NCBI GenBank assembly: GCA_947478805.1
Contig: CANJXQ010000018.1
Location: 1-44,248, forward strand
DNA length: 44,248 bases
Source: Betaproteobacteria bacterium
GTDB lineage: Bacteria > Pseudomonadota > Gammaproteobacteria > Burkholderiales > SG8-39
Direction: 5' to 3'
The notes below the pieces were generated by a model that did not search any database, was not told the origin of the DNA, and saw only the letters and a program-made list of their open reading frames with translations. This document shows, piece by piece, positions 24,855 through 34,003 of the stretch. A program made the translations under genes and the position numbers. Positions within the stretch are counted from its first letter, which is position 1; the number at the start of each line of letters is the position of its first letter.

Positions 24855-26122
24855 GCCCACAGCGCCCCGCGCCAGCGACGGCCGATGAGCAGCGTCCCCA
24901 CTACGCCGATGACCCCGAACACGCTGATGGTGGCGACAAACCCGATGCCCTTGATCAGGTAGCCGGCAATCAGGAGGCCCACGGGCAGTCCGTACACCGC
25001 CAGCATGCGCACACCCATCACGCGCGCGCGGAACCGCTCGGCCGCCGCCCCCAGCAGCGCGACGGACAGAGCAACCATGGTCATGCTCTGGAACGTGCCC
25101 ACCGTGAAGAGCACAGCCATGCCGGACACGCGGGTCGGCGTCAGTGCGAAGATGATGATGGCCACATGCCAGAGCACCGCTGCGGCCAGCACCACGCGCT
25201 GCGCCCGGAATGCCCGCATGAGGAAGGTCATCAGCATCGACCCCGCCAGGCAGCCGAATGCATGCGCCGCCACCAGCTGCCCATAGCCGATCTCGTCGAG
25301 CAGGTACACCTCGCGCGCGACATAGGGCAACAGCCCCGCTGTCAACGGGAACCCGACCAGGTTCAGCAGCACGGCAAGCCACACGATGGCCGTCAGCCGC
25401 GGCGTATCGCGCACATGCGCCAGGCCGTCCTTGAGATCGCGTAGCGCCGACTGGGCGCGTCGCGCATCCTGCTGCTGCAGCTTGTGCGAGCTCTCCTGCG
25501 CCTGCGCGCCTGGCAGCGGCACGGGCCGCACCGCGACGCGCGCGCCGCCCAGCATGAGGAGAACGCTCGCCACGTAGAAGGCCGACACCGCAACATAGCT
25601 CGCGCCGAACCCGAGCCAGGCGAACAGCCCGGCACCGGTGAGCGCGCCGGCAACGCGGGCCGCATCAAGCGTGATGCGCGACAGGCCCATGGCCGCCATC
25701 AGGCGCCCGGGCGGCATCATGTCGGAGACCAGGGACAGGCGGAGCATGAGGTCGGATTGCCGCAGCAGCCCGGCGAGGAACGCAACGACGAACACCGCCA
25801 CCGGTGACAGGTTCCCGGTGAGGCCGAGCAGCATCAGCACCGCGGCGAAGGATGCAAACACGAGGCGCATGCCATAGAGCAGGATGCGCCGGCCCATGCG
25901 GTCGCCCAGCACGCCGATGAATGGCGCAAGCAGCGAGCCTGCGAACTGCAGCCCGGCGAAGGCCGTGAGCATCACCACGGAGCGCGTCTCGGCGAGGATG
26001 TACCAGCCGAGGATGAGGTTTTCCATCTCCAGCGCGAACGACACCAGGATGTCGCTCGGCCACTGGTAGCGAAACGCCTTCACTTCGAAGGGTGCAAGCG
26101 CCGATGCGAGCGGCCCCCGCAT
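24851..26122 (-). CDS. MFS transporter (first of a coupled pair)
   Basis: 423 residues; about 12 membrane segments with GVLGDRMGRRILLYG as the A-like motif. The ATG at 26122 has no strong ribosome site. A polar stretch of about 25 residues (QAQESSHKLQQQDARRAQSA) forms the central loop. It lies 73 bp downstream of a periplasmic binding-protein gene and overlaps the next MFS gene by 4 bp. Similar to Bcr/enterobactin-exporter-like MFS proteins in general look; the substrate cannot be inferred. Confidence 0.9.
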   Translation of the reverse strand: MRGPLASALAPFEVKAFRYQWPSDILVSFALEMENLILGWYILAETRSVVMLTAFAGLQFAGSLLAPFIGVLGDRMGRRILLYGMRLVFASFAAVLMLLGLTGNLSPVAVFVVAFLAGLLRQSDLMLRLSLVSDMMPPGRLMAAMGLSRITLDAARVAGALTGAGLFAWLGFGASYVAVSAFYVASVLLMLGGARVAVRPVPLPGAQAQESSHKLQQQDARRAQSALRDLKDGLAHVRDTPRLTAIVWLAVLLNLVGFPLTAGLLPYVAREVYLLDEIGYGQLVAAHAFGCLAGSMLMTFLMRAFRAQRVVLAAAVLWHVAIIIFALTPTRVSGMAVLFTVGTFQSMTMVALSVALLGAAAERFRARVMGVRMLAVYGLPVGLLIAGYLIKGIGFVATISVFGVIGVVGTLLIGRRWRGALWA

Positions 26123-26195
26123 CAGGCGCTTGCGGCTGCAGCCGCTGCAGTCCCCCTTGCGGTTCGCACGACAGTCCTCGTCACCACTTCAAGCC

Positions 26196-27326
26196 TCAGA
26201 ACCCGAGCAGCTTGGTCAGCGCTTCCTTGCGATTGACGTTCTCGGGCTTCGGGGGCGAGTAGCGCTTGGGGATGGTGCTGGTGTCGTAGATGGCCACCGT
26301 GCCCTTGTCGTCGTTGAAGATCTTGTTGCCGTCTTCCGACAGGATGTAATTGGCCAGCAGCCGCCCGGCATTCGGGTGCTTGATCTTGCCGCGTGCGGGC
26401 AGGATGGCGTGCATTTCCAGGCCCGTGGTGAGCGTCGGGATGGAGATGTCCACCGGGGCGCCCTTGTCCTTCAGGTCCTGGATGCCGGCGGGAACGGCCG
26501 GCATGGCAAGCAGCCCCTCGCCCGCGCCCAGCGCCTGGTAGGCCGGCACCCCGGCCGGGTAGCGACGCACGCCCTGCTCGTTCAGTTTGGCGTAGAAGGA
26601 GTCTCCATGCGTGTCCTGCAGGAGCGCCCACAGGTCGAGGTAGGCCTCGGACACGCGCGGATCGACCAGCAGCAGTTGCCCCTTGTACTTCGGGTTGAGC
26701 ACGTCGATCCATTCCCTGGGGATGTCCGCGCCCTTCAGCTTGGCGCTGTTGTAGGCGATCAGCCACGGGTAGATGGCGGAGATGGCCGTGGGCCCGGTGA
26801 GAAAGCGCTTCGGGAAACGCGCGCTCTGCACGGCGGGCAGCCCCGCCGTGTCCATGGATTCGATATAGCCCTTCTTCAGGCCTTCTTCGGTGAAGGCCTT
26901 CACGCTGCCTGCGAGCAGCACGAAGTCGGTGGCGAGGTTGCCAGCGTCAGCCTCGGCAAAAAAGCGCGTCACCAGTGGTGAGCTGGAGATGCGCAGGTAC
27001 TTGCCGACGACGCCGTACTTGGCGAAGAAGGCTTCTGCGACGCGCTTGGACGAGCTCTCGATCGCGGTGGAATAGAAGACGGCCTCTCCCTCGATCTTGG
27101 CGGCCTTGACCATGGCTTCGTGCTCGGCGGCGAGTGCGGCTGCGCTGGGGCCGGCGGGGGCGGATGCCTTGGCAGCGGGTGCGCTCTTGGCGGCGGCCTT
27201 GGATGCCGCCTTGGACGCGTCCTTCGCCGCAGCGCCTTTCGCGTCCTGCGCCAAGGCGGGGGTTGCAGACACGGCGAACAAGGCGATGACTGCAGCCGAC
27301 AACAGTCCGGACTTCAGCTTGAACAT
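26196..27326 (-). CDS. Extracellular solute-binding protein with Ala/Lys-rich linker
   Basis: 376 residues from the ATG at 27326 (TGGAGGAAAA site). The signal peptide ends at ATPALAQ. Residues 28-65 are a low-complexity Ala/Lys/Ser stretch (KDASKAASKAAAKSAPAAKA) unusual for this family. The rest is a family-1 (Fe3+-type) binding protein: GEAVFYSTAIESSSKRVAEA, LIAYNSAKLKG, KYKGQLLLVDPRVSEAYLD and LANYILSEDGNKIF. The lysine linker might tether the protein to the envelope. It sits between a luciferase-like oxidoreductase and two MFS genes on the same strand; no ABC permease follows. Confidence 0.88.
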   Translation of the reverse strand: MFKLKSGLLSAAVIALFAVSATPALAQDAKGAAAKDASKAASKAAAKSAPAAKASAPAGPSAAALAAEHEAMVKAAKIEGEAVFYSTAIESSSKRVAEAFFAKYGVVGKYLRISSSPLVTRFFAEADAGNLATDFVLLAGSVKAFTEEGLKKGYIESMDTAGLPAVQSARFPKRFLTGPTAISAIYPWLIAYNSAKLKGADIPREWIDVLNPKYKGQLLLVDPRVSEAYLDLWALLQDTHGDSFYAKLNEQGVRRYPAGVPAYQALGAGEGLLAMPAVPAGIQDLKDKGAPVDISIPTLTTGLEMHAILPARGKIKHPNAGRLLANYILSEDGNKIFNDDKGTVAIYDTSTIPKRYSPPKPENVNRKEALTKLLGF

Positions 27327-27370
27327 TTTTCCTCCATTGAATGAAGTAAGGGTGGGGACGCCACAGGTGC

Positions 27371-28390
27371 TCAGCGAAAGTGCGGCATTACCTTGGTGGC
27401 GAAGAGCTCGACGTGCTCCGCGAGCTTCTTGAGCGGATAGCCCGCCGGCGGTATGAAGCCGTACACGCCCTCGATGGGTGCGGCGGCGGCGATCTTGTCG
27501 ATCATGGCAATGCACTGCTCGGGCGTGAGCACCTTGAGCGGGCCGTCCTTGATCATCTCTTCGGGCGTCACCTGCTTGCCGCCCCCATACCAGGGGTGGT
27601 TGGTAGCGGAGTTCCACTGCGAATAGGTGTTCACCGAATGCGTGACGTGCGCTGCGACTTCATGCGCGGTCTTCTCCGGGTCGTTGGACACCAGCACCCA
27701 GGTGACGCTGCCCTGGATCATTCGCGCGGCCGACGCCGGCTTGCCTACCGCGACCAGTTCCCTGGCGTACTCCGGATAACGAAGGGCCATGTCGCCGCCG
27801 CCATAGATGCCGTCGCCGTACATGGCCGCGCGCTTGAGGGCAGCGGGGTTGGAGCCGCCCACCCACAGCGTCGGGTGCGACTGCACCGGGCGCGGCATGA
27901 GCTTCGCATTCTCCACGGTGTAGTGCTTGCCCTTGAAGTTGAGCGTCTCGCCGTCCCACAGCCGGCGGATGATCTGCAGCATCTCGGTGAGGCGCGCGCC
28001 ACGCTCCTTCTGCGACACGTCATAGCCGGTGAATTCATCCGGCTTGTAACCGAGACCCAGCCCCAGTTCCATGCGGCCGTTGGAGATGATGTCGAGCACG
28101 GCGGCGTCTTCGGCAATGCGCACCGGGTGGTAGAAGGGCGCGAGCGCAATGGCAGTGGTGATGCGGATCTTGCTCGTCTTCGCGGCCACCGCGGCCCCGG
28201 CGATGAGCGGCGACGGCAGGTAGCCGTCCACCGCGAAGTGGTGCTCGGACATGGCGACCGTGTCGTAACCGAGCTTCTCCACCCACTGGATGAACTCCAG
28301 CGTCTCGGCATACAGGTCCTGCCAAGGGCGATGCCATTGCGGCGGATTGCGGAAATCGAACTGCATCCCGAACGTCAGCTTGCGGCCCAT
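27371..28390 (-). CDS. LLM-class (luciferase-like) flavin-dependent oxidoreductase
   Basis: 339 residues from the ATG at 28390 (GGGAGGG site). A TIM-barrel flavin or F420-type enzyme: EKLGYDTVAMSEHHFAVDGY, then ITTAIALAPFYHPVRIAED, NGRMELGLGLGYKPDEF and HPTLWVGGSNPAALKRAA are family hallmarks. Such enzymes oxygenate or oxidise hydrophobic substrates using reduced flavin from a partner reductase not seen here. It is the first gene of the run LLM - binding protein - MFS - MFS, placed just after the terminator of the thiolase unit. Confidence 0.93.
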   Translation of the reverse strand: MGRKLTFGMQFDFRNPPQWHRPWQDLYAETLEFIQWVEKLGYDTVAMSEHHFAVDGYLPSPLIAGAAVAAKTSKIRITTAIALAPFYHPVRIAEDAAVLDIISNGRMELGLGLGYKPDEFTGYDVSQKERGARLTEMLQIIRRLWDGETLNFKGKHYTVENAKLMPRPVQSHPTLWVGGSNPAALKRAAMYGDGIYGGGDMALRYPEYARELVAVGKPASAARMIQGSVTWVLVSNDPEKTAHEVAAHVTHSVNTYSQWNSATNHPWYGGGKQVTPEEMIKDGPLKVLTPEQCIAMIDKIAAAAPIEGVYGFIPPAGYPLKKLAEHVELFATKVMPHFR

Positions 28391-28559
28391 GGGCCCTCCC
28401 CTTGACTTGATTGGATATCTGCGAGATCGCGGGCGCCTGTCACCTTCCCCGCGCAGCCCCCTTCCCCCGGAGGCCGACTTGTGAAGTCTACTCCATCGCT
28501 CCATCGGGGCAGAACACGGTCCGCGCCCCCATGCCAGCCGCGATGCACCCCGCGGGTTC

Positions 28560-28591
28560 AAAAAAAAGGCCGGAACACGTCCGGCCTTTTT
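28560..28591 (-). terminator. Rho-independent terminator (works in both directions)
   Basis: Stem GGCCGGA (28568-28574) with TCCGGCC (28580-28586), loop ACACG, A-run to the left and T-run to the right, so U-tracts form on both strands. The outer GGTTC/GAACC arms extend the pairing. It lies 34 bp after the thiolase stop on the minus strand and separates that unit from the luciferase-like gene. Confidence 0.9.
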
Positions 28592-28624
28592 CGAACCCCG
28601 CGATCCGCGCGGAGGCTGCAGCGA

Positions 28625-29818
28625 TTACTTCTGCAAGATGTGGATGGCGCAGGTGTTGCCCAGGCCGATCACGTGGGTCATGCCGATCTTTGCGCCTTCG
28701 ATCTGGCGCGGACCCGCTTCGCCGCGCAGGTGCGTCGCGATTTCCCAGACGTTGGCAATGCCGGTGGCGGCAATGGGATGGCCCTTGGACTCCAGCCCAC
28801 CAGACACATTGACCGGCTGGCGGCCTTCACGCCAGGTGGCGCCGGAGTTGAAGTGCTCGACCGCCGCGCCTTCATCGCACAGCATCAGGTTGTCGTAGTG
28901 CACCAGCTCGGCGGTGGCGAAGCAGTCGTGCAGCTCGATGAGCCGGATGTCCTTGGGGCCGACGCCGGCCTGCGCATAGGCCTGTTTCGCCGCTTCACGC
29001 GTGCAGGTGTTGACGTTGGCCAGCACCTGGCAGCCGTCCTCCCACGGATCAGTGGTCAACACCGAGGCGGCGATCTTCACAGCGCGATCCTGCTGCGCCT
29101 TCGACAAGGTACGCAGCTTCTTCTCGCTGACGATCACCGTGGCGGCAGCGCCGTCGGTGTTGGCCGAACACATCGGGCGCGTGTTGGGATAGGCGACCAT
29201 GACGTCCTTCATGATCTCCTCGAGCGACATGCGCTTCTGGTATGCAGCCAACGGGTTCAGCGTCGAATGGTAGTGGTTCTTTTCAGAAATCTTGGCAAAG
29301 GTCTCGAAGCTCACCTCGCCGTACCTCGAGCCATACTCCATGCCGATCTGCGCGAACACGCCGGGCATGGTCTCGGTGCCGATGCGACCATCGGTGGCGG
29401 ACACCGCGTCAAAGCGACCTTCCGGCGTCCAGGTCTTGCCGTCCGCCTTCACGTTGGCGCCGGTCAAGAGGCCGACGCCGGCCAGCTTCTCGGAGCCGAC
29501 GGCAAGGCCCATGTCGGCCTCCCCGGCCTTGATGGCCATCATCACCACGCGCATGGCGGTAGCGCCGGTGGCGCAGGCATTGGTCACGTTGTAGACCGGG
29601 ATGCCGGTCTGGCCGATCTGCTTCTGCAGCGGCTGGCCGATCCTTCCCGTGCCACGTAAATTGCCGGCGGCGAGGATGTTCATGTCGCCCATGGTCACGC
29701 CGCCGTCCTTGAATGCGCCCTGCGCCGCTTCGGCTGCGAGGTCGATGAGGTCACGATTCGGGTACTTGCCGAACTTCGTCATGTGAATGCCGAGGATGTA
29801 GAGGTTTTCGCTGGCCAT
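28625..29818 (-). CDS. Thiolase of the SCP-x/acetyl-CoA acetyltransferase-like group
   Basis: 397 residues. Nucleophile Cys82 in VTNACATGATAMR; ELHDCFATAEL and ESKGHPIAATG carry the His/Asn-type catalytic loops, and GLGNTCAIHILQK the second Cys. The HDCF and GGLESKGHP patterns are typical of the SCP-x thiolase group that needs a DUF35 OB-fold partner, and such a gene lies 70 bp upstream. It would cleave or condense a 3-ketoacyl-CoA, or in related cases act as an aldolase on a steroid- or terpenoid-type CoA ester. A terminator follows the gene. Confidence 0.93.
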   Translation of the reverse strand: MASENLYILGIHMTKFGKYPNRDLIDLAAEAAQGAFKDGGVTMGDMNILAAGNLRGTGRIGQPLQKQIGQTGIPVYNVTNACATGATAMRVVMMAIKAGEADMGLAVGSEKLAGVGLLTGANVKADGKTWTPEGRFDAVSATDGRIGTETMPGVFAQIGMEYGSRYGEVSFETFAKISEKNHYHSTLNPLAAYQKRMSLEEIMKDVMVAYPNTRPMCSANTDGAAATVIVSEKKLRTLSKAQQDRAVKIAASVLTTDPWEDGCQVLANVNTCTREAAKQAYAQAGVGPKDIRLIELHDCFATAELVHYDNLMLCDEGAAVEHFNSGATWREGRQPVNVSGGLESKGHPIAATGIANVWEIATHLRGEAGPRQIEGAKIGMTHVIGLGNTCAIHILQK

Positions 29819-29888
29819 GGTGGGCTCCTGGGTCGGTGTGTCGTTAGCGTGTGATTTTCAGATATGGAGGCGTGCGCAACAGGCGCGA

Positions 29889-30281
29889 TCAGGCGGGCTC
29901 GAAACCGAAGCCGATGGCCTCGGTACCGACCTCATCCTTGCCCAGCACGTAGGTGGCAAGCTTCACCTTCATCCCCAGTTTGAGGTTTTCCGGCTTGGGG
30001 TCGACATTGATGATGTTGGCCGACACGCGCGTCGTGCCGCACTCGATCACGGAGGCCACGAAAGGCACCTTGATGCCGGGGGCTGCGCTGTGAACGATGG
30101 AAAACGCGCGAACCTTGCCCTCTTTCGGCAGGCTGACATCCTTGAATTCGGTGCCGAAACACTTGGCGCAGCCATTGCGACGGTCGAAGAACCGCGCCTT
30201 GCAATTGGTGCATTCATGGGCAATCAGATGAGGATCGTCGCCAAGGACGAGGTAACTCACCAATGGAACCTGGTTGGGCAT
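29889..30281 (-). CDS. DUF35/OB-fold zinc-ribbon partner of the thiolase
   Basis: 130 residues from the ATG at 30281 (CGGAGAT site). Zinc ribbon with Cys24-xx-Cys27 and Cys38-xx-Cys41 (ECTNCKARFFDRRNGCAKCF), followed by an OB-fold beta barrel (GKVRAFSIVHSAAPGIKVPF). This domain order is that of the DUF35 proteins that bind acyl-CoA and form complexes with SCP-x-type thiolases. First gene of the thiolase unit. The frame stays open upstream through the 15-bp repeats, but those residues are not part of the protein. Confidence 0.92.
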   Translation of the reverse strand: MPNQVPLVSYLVLGDDPHLIAHECTNCKARFFDRRNGCAKCFGTEFKDVSLPKEGKVRAFSIVHSAAPGIKVPFVASVIECGTTRVSANIINVDPKPENLKLGMKVKLATYVLGKDEVGTEAIGFGFEPA

Positions 30282-30390
30282 GACATCTCCGGGGGAATTT
30301 GAATTGGATTTCGGCAGTGATTTTACTCCAAAGAGGCCCCCTGCCCCGATCACCCCGCCAATCCCGCCATGACGATGCGCAATGCACGCA

Positions 30391-30450
30391 AGCCCATTGC
30401 ACTCAAACCCATTGCACTCAAGCCCATTGCACTCAAGCCCATTGCACTCA
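30391..30450. repeat. Four tandem 15-bp repeats
   Basis: Four copies of a(g/a)cccattgcactca at 30391, 30406, 30421 and 30436; copy two differs by one base. A partial copy (aaccctt) follows. It lies in the divergent gap between the DUF35 and MFS genes. The 15-bp period keeps reading frames open on both strands, which explains the repeated peptides seen there. The copy number may vary between strains. Confidence 0.85.
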
Positions 30451-30515
30451 AACCCTTGTGCGGATTCAGCTATGCTCGGGGACAATGCTTGGGATGAGCC
30501 CATGGGAAGCCCCTG

Positions 30516-31760
30516 TTGACGGTCACCACGAAGAATGCAAAGGACGGCCCCGGGACGGACATGCGCTGGGGCTACCCGCGAGCGGCCATCACCATTTCGC
30601 TGGGCAACTTCCTGTGCGATGCTGCATGCGCCCTGTGGTGGCCGTTCATCCCCCTCTACCTGATGGACGTGGGCGCGCCCACCGCAGCCGAGGCAGTCTA
30701 TTGGCTGGCCGTTGCATCCGTCGTGCAGGGGATCGGGCGGCTGGTGGCAGGGCCGCTCTGGGGGGTACTGTCCGATCGCTACGGCCGCAAGTTGATGTAC
30801 CTGCGTTCGGTCACCGGCCTGCTCTTCACCACCATCATGTTCGCCTTCATCGCCGAGCCCTGGCAGGTGGTCATCGTGCTCGCGGTTCACGGGGTCTTCT
30901 CCGGCTACGACGGCCCCGCGGTGGCCATGCTGAGCGTCGCCGTGCCCGATTCGCACTTCAAGAAGAGCCTGGGCCTGTTTACAGCGCTTCGCTACCTGGG
31001 CCAGGCCACCGGCCCCGCCATCGGAGCCCTGCTGACCATCGCCTTCGGCTATCGCGACACCATCCTCGTGTCTGCCGTCCTGACCGGTGCCGTGCTGGTC
31101 TGGATCTCCCGGGCAGCACCGGCCGACCGCATTGTGCTGACTCACGATGGCAAACCGGAGACGCGGCCCATGCTCGAACCGTTCCGGCCCACCAACCAGC
31201 TGTGGCTGGCGGTGTTCATATTCGGCATCCTGGTGAGCCTCGCCCAGGTGCTGCGCATCACGACGCCCATCGCCCTGCGCTTCATCGAAGGCCACGATGT
31301 TCCGGGCGTGACCGGCATTGCGTTCACCCTGGGGGGGCTGGCTGCGGCTGTGGGCGTGTTCGTGCTGTCCAGCCGCTACTTTCGCATCGGGCGCCTGCGT
31401 CCGGCCCTGATTGCCTGCAGCCTGATCGTCGGCGTGGCCTTCCTTCTACTCGGATTCACAGTAAGCGTAACGCCCTATGTGTTGATGTTCTCGCTGATCA
31501 GCCTGCTGCAAGCAGCCATGATCCCCACCAGCAACATGCTGATCGCATTCAATACCTCGACGGCGCGGCGCGGCACGGCATTCGGCCTCGGTGGAAGCGC
31601 CCAGGCGATCTCCATTGCGCTGGGGCCCATCGCGGCTGCCGTCTTCGTCGCCACATCGATGCGGGCGGGGTTCGCTGCAGTCGCGCTCATGTGCGCGGCG
31701 CTGGCCTTGCTGGTTCACAAACAGTTGCGCGAACCGCGACCGGAGCAATCGAGCACCTGA
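30516..31760 (+). CDS. MFS transporter
   Basis: 414 residues if the TTG at 30516 is used, 399 if the ATG at 30561 is used; neither has an excellent ribosome site, and the hydrophobic part begins only at about residue 21. Around 12 membrane segments with GPLWGVLSDRYGRKLMYLR as the diagnostic segment 2-3 loop. General features resemble the multidrug/sugar-exporter MFS group (VYWLAVASVVQGIGRLVAGP). Inner membrane; substrate unknown. A diguanylate cyclase gene follows 92 bp downstream. Confidence 0.9.
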   Translation: MTVTTKNAKDGPGTDMRWGYPRAAITISLGNFLCDAACALWWPFIPLYLMDVGAPTAAEAVYWLAVASVVQGIGRLVAGPLWGVLSDRYGRKLMYLRSVTGLLFTTIMFAFIAEPWQVVIVLAVHGVFSGYDGPAVAMLSVAVPDSHFKKSLGLFTALRYLGQATGPAIGALLTIAFGYRDTILVSAVLTGAVLVWISRAAPADRIVLTHDGKPETRPMLEPFRPTNQLWLAVFIFGILVSLAQVLRITTPIALRFIEGHDVPGVTGIAFTLGGLAAAVGVFVLSSRYFRIGRLRPALIACSLIVGVAFLLLGFTVSVTPYVLMFSLISLLQAAMIPTSNMLIAFNTSTARRGTAFGLGGSAQAISIALGPIAAAVFVATSMRAGFAAVALMCAALALLVHKQLREPRPEQSST

Positions 31761-31852
31761 ACTCGCGCAGCCTTCAATCCAGTGAAAATGCTTGATACTC
31801 TTGCCAAACCCGCCGTCAATTCGACGGCACATAACCCAGAAATCCAGAGCCC

Positions 31853-33088
31853 TTGCTGACCAACCCATTCAGTGCCAACGCCATTCTGCTGGGCATCCTG
31901 ATCACGATCGGAATCCTCTCGCTCGTGTTCTCGCGCCTCGAACCGGGCACGCGCGCTGCCGGCGGTTGGGGAACCAGCATCCTGATGATGGGCCTGGGCT
32001 ACGCGATGCTGCAGACCGATGGGCGTGTGCCCTCGCTGTTTTCAGTGACGGGCGAAATCATCATGCTCTCGGGGGTCGCCGTGATGCACGGCGCAATACG
32101 AAAATTCCGCCTAGAGAAAAATCCGATCTGGAGCCCGGATACATGGGGCTTCGTTGCAGCGGGCAGCGTGCTGTTGCTGTGGTTCACGTTCGCCAATCCC
32201 AGCGCGCGCGCTCGAATCGTCGTGTTTTCGCTGGGCCTGGCACTGCTTCTGGCGTGGGGGGCCCTCCGGTCGGTTACGCTTCCAGGCACCATGAACCGCG
32301 CCCCGCGCCGCCTGTTCACCGGCGTGGTCTGGGGTGTCGCCGCGCTGTTTGTAGCCCGGGCGATTGGCACCATCGCAGCCGGACCGCATGAAGACGAGCA
32401 CTTCCGGCATGACACCTTGCAGCCGTTCGCCGCCACGATCGGCGTCTTGCTGCTGACGACACTATCGATCGCCCTGATGTGGATGGAGGTGAGCCTGCTC
32501 AACGCGCGCCTTGCGCGACTGGTCTCGCAGGATGCACTCACCGGCATCATGAACCACCGCGGATTGATGGAGTCGTGCGAGCGAGAGCTGTCGCGCGCCG
32601 AGCATTTTCATGAACCATTGTCGCTCGCCATGCTCGACATCGACCATTTCAGGCGTGTCAACGACGACCACGGCCATGCAGTCGGTGACGCCGTGTTGAA
32701 GCACGTCGCGGAATTGATTGGCGCTGACGTGCGGAAATACGACACCTGCGGCCGCCTGGGCGGAGAGGAGTTCCTCGTGATCATGCCGCAGACGACAACT
32801 CCATCCGCGCTTGAAATCATGGAGCACGTGCGCCGGCAGATCGAGGCAACGCCCTACCTGCACAAGGCAATGCCGATGCCCGTCACCGTGAGCATCGGCA
32901 TCGCCGAACTGACCGATTACATGGGCGGCACGGATGCGCTGCTGGGCGCGTCCGAACGCGCGCTCTACCGCGCCAAGCGCGGCGGACGCAATCGCGTGGA
33001 GACTGCCGCCGTGGAAATCCTCGACACCTCGACAACCGGAGTGCCGCCGGCGGTCGAGTATCGGGACGGGCAGGCGCAGCGCAACTGA
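31853..33088 (+). CDS. Membrane diguanylate cyclase (GGDEF domain)
   Basis: 411 residues; the likely start is the TTG at 31853. Residues 8-215 contain about six membrane segments without a recognised sensor fold. Residues 222-390 are a GGDEF domain: DALTGIMNHRG, MLDIDHFRRVNDDHGHAVGD and the active motif GGEEF (303-307), so it should make cyclic di-GMP from two GTP. RKYD at 294-297, five residues before GGEEF, is an intact inhibitory I-site (RxxD), so product inhibition is expected. The input signal is unknown. Same strand as the MFS and phosphatase genes. Confidence 0.92.
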   Translation: MLTNPFSANAILLGILITIGILSLVFSRLEPGTRAAGGWGTSILMMGLGYAMLQTDGRVPSLFSVTGEIIMLSGVAVMHGAIRKFRLEKNPIWSPDTWGFVAAGSVLLLWFTFANPSARARIVVFSLGLALLLAWGALRSVTLPGTMNRAPRRLFTGVVWGVAALFVARAIGTIAAGPHEDEHFRHDTLQPFAATIGVLLLTTLSIALMWMEVSLLNARLARLVSQDALTGIMNHRGLMESCERELSRAEHFHEPLSLAMLDIDHFRRVNDDHGHAVGDAVLKHVAELIGADVRKYDTCGRLGGEEFLVIMPQTTTPSALEIMEHVRRQIEATPYLHKAMPMPVTVSIGIAELTDYMGGTDALLGASERALYRAKRGGRNRVETAAVEILDTSTTGVPPAVEYRDGQAQRN

Positions 33089-33253
33089 CTGCGCGCAAGG
33101 TCCCCATATCCTCCCGCTTGCCAGCCGATCCGGGCGCCTGCCGGACTGTCTTGCGGCGCCGGGCATGCGGAACTTCTGTCGATGCGCCATGTCCGTCAAA
33201 GGCAACACCGCCCGGCCGTCAAGGAAGACCCGCATGCACAAGTTGCCGAAAAG

Positions 33254-33862
33254 ATGATTGCAACCCCGGTTGGTGGAGTAGCCGGAATCGGCATTCGTGC
33301 ATGGGTCCTCGGCGTTGCAGGCATGCTGCTCGCCTGCCTCGGGTCGCGCGAGGCAACGGCGGATGACGCGGCGCTCTGGCGCGCCCTGAGGACGCCGGGC
33401 CATGTCGCCATCATGCGGCACGCCGTCGCGCCGGGCACCGGAGATCCTGCCGGGTTCAAGTTGGGTGACTGCGGTACTCAGCGAAACCTGTCGGATGCGG
33501 GGAGGAAACAGGCCCGCAGGATCGGTGCCCGTTTCCGCGCCCAAGGCATCCGCGGTGCTGAAGTGTATTCGAGCCAGTGGTGCCGCTGCCTCGACACGGC
33601 GGCACTGCTCGATTTGGGGCCGGTCAAGGCGCTGCCCGCCCTCAACTCGTTTTTCTCGAACGCGGAATCGGGCGACGGCCAGGTGAAGGCGCTGAGGCAA
33701 TGGTTGGCGGACCGGCAAGGGCCGGGCCTGGCGATTCTGGTAACCCATCAGGTCAACATTACTGCGCTCACCGGCATTTACCCCGGTTCCGGCGAGATTG
33801 TCGTCTTCCGCGCAATGGACGGCGCTGCGGCAAAGGTGCTCGGCACAATCAGGAGCGACTGA
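33254..33862 (+). CDS. Histidine phosphatase superfamily protein (SixA/PhoE-like), exported
   Basis: 202 residues from the ATG at 33254. A hydrophobic leader (AWVLGVAGMLLACLGS) indicates export; LLACLGS could be a lipobox, making it a possible lipoprotein. The catalytic RHG-type motif reads IMRHAVAPGTGD, with the phospho-acceptor His in MRHA; SSQWCRCLDTA carries the second Arg and LVTHQVNITALTG the second His. These match the branch of short histidine phosphatases often found in the periplasm. Substrate unknown. Confidence 0.88.
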   Translation: MIATPVGGVAGIGIRAWVLGVAGMLLACLGSREATADDAALWRALRTPGHVAIMRHAVAPGTGDPAGFKLGDCGTQRNLSDAGRKQARRIGARFRAQGIRGAEVYSSQWCRCLDTAALLDLGPVKALPALNSFFSNAESGDGQVKALRQWLADRQGPGLAILVTHQVNITALTGIYPGSGEIVVFRAMDGAAAKVLGTIRSD

Positions 33863-34003
33863 CGCGATTGAGCTTCCGTCAAGGCAATCCCCTGGGGATC
33901 TGCAGACACCCTGTTCTTCTCGGGCAATTGCGGCGGACACCGCATCGCAACTCCCGCCGCAACCCGTTCGCCCGCTCAGGCTCTGCCAGGGCGTGTGGCC
34001 CGC

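Noticed and set aside
30391-30450. CRISPR array
   Set aside because: The 15-bp units are directly adjacent with no spacers, and no cas genes are present.
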